From Phycisphaerales bacterium (GTDB lineage Bacteria > Planctomycetota > Phycisphaerae > Sedimentisphaerales > Anaerohalosphaeraceae): DNA of 14,811 bases. The stretch lies in contig DRGS01000026.1 of NCBI GenBank assembly GCA_011053245.1, positions 1 to 14,811 on the forward strand, read 5' to 3'. Of the stretch, positions 13,417 to 14,811 are shown one piece after another. The translations under genes and the position numbers were made by a program. The notes beneath the pieces were generated by a model. That model had not been told where the DNA came from and made no database searches. It saw only the letters and a list, made by a program, of their open reading frames with translations. Each line of letters begins with the position of its first letter. Within the stretch, counting starts at the first letter, position 1.

Positions 13417-13670
13417 TTAAGGTGTTTTTATTTCGCTGTTCTGTATTCATTTTTAACTCTTTAAAAAAACAAGTCCCCCCACCCTTTGCACGAACTTGCG
13501 CGTTTGATGCAAAAATCGGTGATTTTTTTGGGGGTTGAAAACGGTAAGTCGTTGTGTTGTAAGGAGTAAAAAAATTTTATTTTTCCACCCAATAGCAAGA
13601 TAGTGCAAGCGCATTTGGAAGATTTTACCTGCGGATTTCGCAGATTAACACGGATTTTTTGATTAATGTC

Positions 13671-13766
13671 GCCCGCTGCGCGGGCTCATGAAGGGGGGAG
13701 GTGGTGGGTTTTGGGTCCACGCCCTTGCGGGCGAGGCTACAACATGGCGTCCGCTGCGCGGGCTCA
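13671..13766. repeat. GC-rich 16-bp direct repeat pair with hairpins
   Basis: ccgctgcgcgggctca occurs at 13673-13688 and 13751-13766. The first copy lies in a gcccgc/gcgggc hairpin (13671-13685), and between the copies gccc/gggc (13721-13732) forms a smaller stem. The block ends 5 bp before the stop of the TPR gene and could fold in its 3' untranslated region. Confidence 0.6.
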
Positions 13767-13771
13767 CAGCT

Positions 13772-14811
13772 TTATTTCTCGTTTAATTTCTTTAGTCGGG
13801 CTTGGATTTGATCTTTGCTGTGTCCCAACTGCGAAAGCAGTATGGTATAGTTATTGATCGCACTTTCCAGGCTAGGGTGTTGATGTCCGGTCCGGTGGGT
13901 AAACTCTATAAAGATCACCAGATGCCGTTGCGACAAGGGCTCGGCCTCATCAAGGCGATTCGTGGCAAGAAATAATCCCGCCAGATTATTAAGGTCTGTG
14001 GCTACGTTAGGGTGATCCGGGCCGAAAGAGGCTTCATCAATCTCAAGTGCCCGCCGCATCAAGGGCTCGGCCTCATCAAGGTGGTTCGCATCCTTAAGCA
14101 ATATCGCCAGATTATTAAGGCCTATGGCTACGGCAGGGTGATCGGGCCCGAAGGAGGCTTCATCGATCTTAAGTGCCCGCCTGAACATAGGCTCGGCCTC
14201 ATCAAGGCGGTTCGTGTCCTGAAGCAATATCGCCAGATTATTAAGGTTTTTGGCTACGTTGGGGTGATCGGGCCCGAAAGAGGCTTCATTGATCTCAAGT
14301 GCCCGTCTGTACATTGGCTCAGCCTCATCAAGGCGGTTCGTAGCGCGAAATAATTCCGCCAGATTATTAAGCTCTCTGGCTACGTTGGGGTGATCGTGCC
14401 CGAAAGATGCTTCATCAATCTCAAGTGCCCGGCGCATCAAGGGTTCGGCCTCATCAAGGCGGTTCGTATCCTGAAGCAATATCGCCAGATTATTAAGGTC
14501 TATAGCTACGTTGGGGTGATCGTGCCCGAAAGAGGCTTCATCGATCTTAAGTGCCCGCCTGTACATCGGCTCGGCCTCATCAAGGCGGTTCGTAGCCTTA
14601 AGCAATTCCGCCAAATTATTAAGACCTCTGGCTACGTCAGGGTGATCGTGCCCGAAAGAAGCTTCATCGATCTTAAGCGCTCGCCTGAACATAGGCTCGG
14701 CCTCATCAAGGCGGTTCGTAGCCAGAAGCAATTGCGCCAGATTGTTAAGGCGGATAGCTACCTTGGGGTGATTGGACCCTAAAGAGGCTTCATCGATCTC
14801 AAGTGCCCGCC
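13772..14811 (-). CDS. Kinesin-light-chain-like TPR repeat protein, C-terminal part (5' end beyond the window)
   Basis: The frame is open to the right edge. The visible 346 residues hold seven 42-residue units, the outermost missing its first residue, with consensus R-R-A-L-x-I-D-E-A-S-F-G-x-D-H-P-x-V-A-x-x-L-N-N-L-A-x-L-L-x-x-T-N-R-L-D-E-A-E-P. A degenerate cap ends with Q-I-Q-A-R-L-K-K-L-N-E-K and TAA. This is the TPR_12/TPR_10 type found in kinesin light chains and in many bacterial multi-domain proteins, where such repeats follow CHAT, NB-ARC/STAND, TIR or kinase domains. The N-terminal domain is not visible, so function is open. The repeats probably bind a protein or peptide. Units are highly alike at the DNA level (126-bp period), suggesting recent expansion and possible copy-number change. 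The apparent TTG start at 14731 is internal. Open plus-strand frames across this region come from the repeats and are not genes. Confidence 0.85.
   Translation of the reverse strand, partial: RALEIDEASLGSNHPKVAIRLNNLAQLLLATNRLDEAEPMFRRALKIDEASFGHDHPDVARGLNNLAELLKATNRLDEAEPMYRRALKIDEASFGHDHPNVAIDLNNLAILLQDTNRLDEAEPLMRRALEIDEASFGHDHPNVARELNNLAELFRATNRLDEAEPMYRRALEINEASFGPDHPNVAKNLNNLAILLQDTNRLDEAEPMFRRALKIDEASFGPDHPAVAIGLNNLAILLKDANHLDEAEPLMRRALEIDEASFGPDHPNVATDLNNLAGLFLATNRLDEAEPLSQRHLVIFIEFTHRTGHQHPSLESAINNYTILLSQLGHSKDQIQARLKKLNEK

Larger units (their letters stand above)
12924..13771. other. 848-bp non-coding repeat mosaic between ABC-F and TPR genes
   Basis: No credible gene was found. 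The long minus-strand frames across it (12117-13067 and 12158-13450) mostly run antisense to the ABC-F gene and translate low-complexity Lys-Pro-Asn-rich repeats, a pattern I associate with spurious calls in Phycisphaerae genomes. From left to right it holds a three-copy 11-bp tandem repeat (12985-13016), two copies of a ~54-bp element 190 bp apart, G/C hairpins at 13163-13181 and 13370-13388, a palindrome at 13397-13416, an A/T-rich stretch, a ctgcggatttcgcagattaa-type repeat near 13630-13649, and two copies of a GC-rich 16-mer. Confidence 0.7.

Noticed and set aside
12158..13450. Minus-strand open frame of 430 codons
   Set aside because: It is largely antisense to the ABC-F gene and otherwise translates low-complexity intergenic repeats; it carries no domain.
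14012..14782. Two plus-strand frames with repeated I-D-L-K-C-P-P motifs
   Set aside because: They are the antisense of the TPR array; their regularity simply mirrors the 126-bp coding repeats on the minus strand.
13900..14811. Regularly spaced repeats that could suggest a CRISPR array
   Set aside because: The period is 126 bp with no unique spacers, and the units translate into classic 42-residue TPRs.

Overview
The window looks like chromosomal DNA of a Planctomycetota bacterium, most likely Phycisphaerae/Sedimentisphaerales. This is inferred from: the secreted-protein tail with an Ig/PKD-like domain plus a short dockerin-like Asp-rich segment (84-423); repeat-rich intergenic DNA whose antisense reading would give Lys-Pro-Asn-rich spurious peptides; several genes with TTG starts or no clear Shine-Dalgarno; and the gene mix (der, cstA, cdaA-cdaR, ABC-F, TPR proteins). 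No rRNA, tRNA or CRISPR array was seen.

Layout. 1-423: 3' end of a secreted protein, preceded by an 83-bp exact inverted copy of its own 3' end, which looks like a fold-back chimera at a contig edge. 424-1268: decayed DNA with a metallophosphoesterase fragment, an unrecognised open frame and dispersed REP-like repeats. 1269-1667: small four-helix membrane protein. 1694-2635 (minus): TPR-methyltransferase fusion. 2878-4191: der, a ribosome-assembly GTPase, behind a promoter with a consensus -10. 4242-5717: Tat-exported beta-lactamase-family serine hydrolase, more A/T-rich than its neighbours and bracketed by an imperfect direct repeat. 5718-7445: CstA-family transporter. 7446-9339 (minus): cdaR and cdaA, the c-di-AMP synthesis pair. 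9472-9702 (minus): small lipoprotein. 9958-10935: WYL-domain regulator behind a strong promoter, followed by an ABC-F ATPase (10962-12923). 12924-13771: non-coding repeat mosaic. 13772-14811 (minus): C-terminal part of a kinesin-light-chain-like TPR protein running off the window.

How the genes fit together. cdaA and cdaR overlap by 8 bp and are surely co-expressed. The lipoprotein upstream may share their transcript. The WYL regulator sits 26 bp before the ABC-F gene on the same strand and may control it. The serine hydrolase appears inserted between der and cstA, and its stop codon directly abuts the cstA start.

No clearly new multi-gene system is visible. The points most worth a second look are the Asp-Met-Ala in place of the canonical Asp-Gly-Ala in CdaA, the repeat-bounded hydrolase cassette, the repeat mosaic before the TPR gene, and the near-identical TPR repeats whose N-terminal partner domain lies outside the window.
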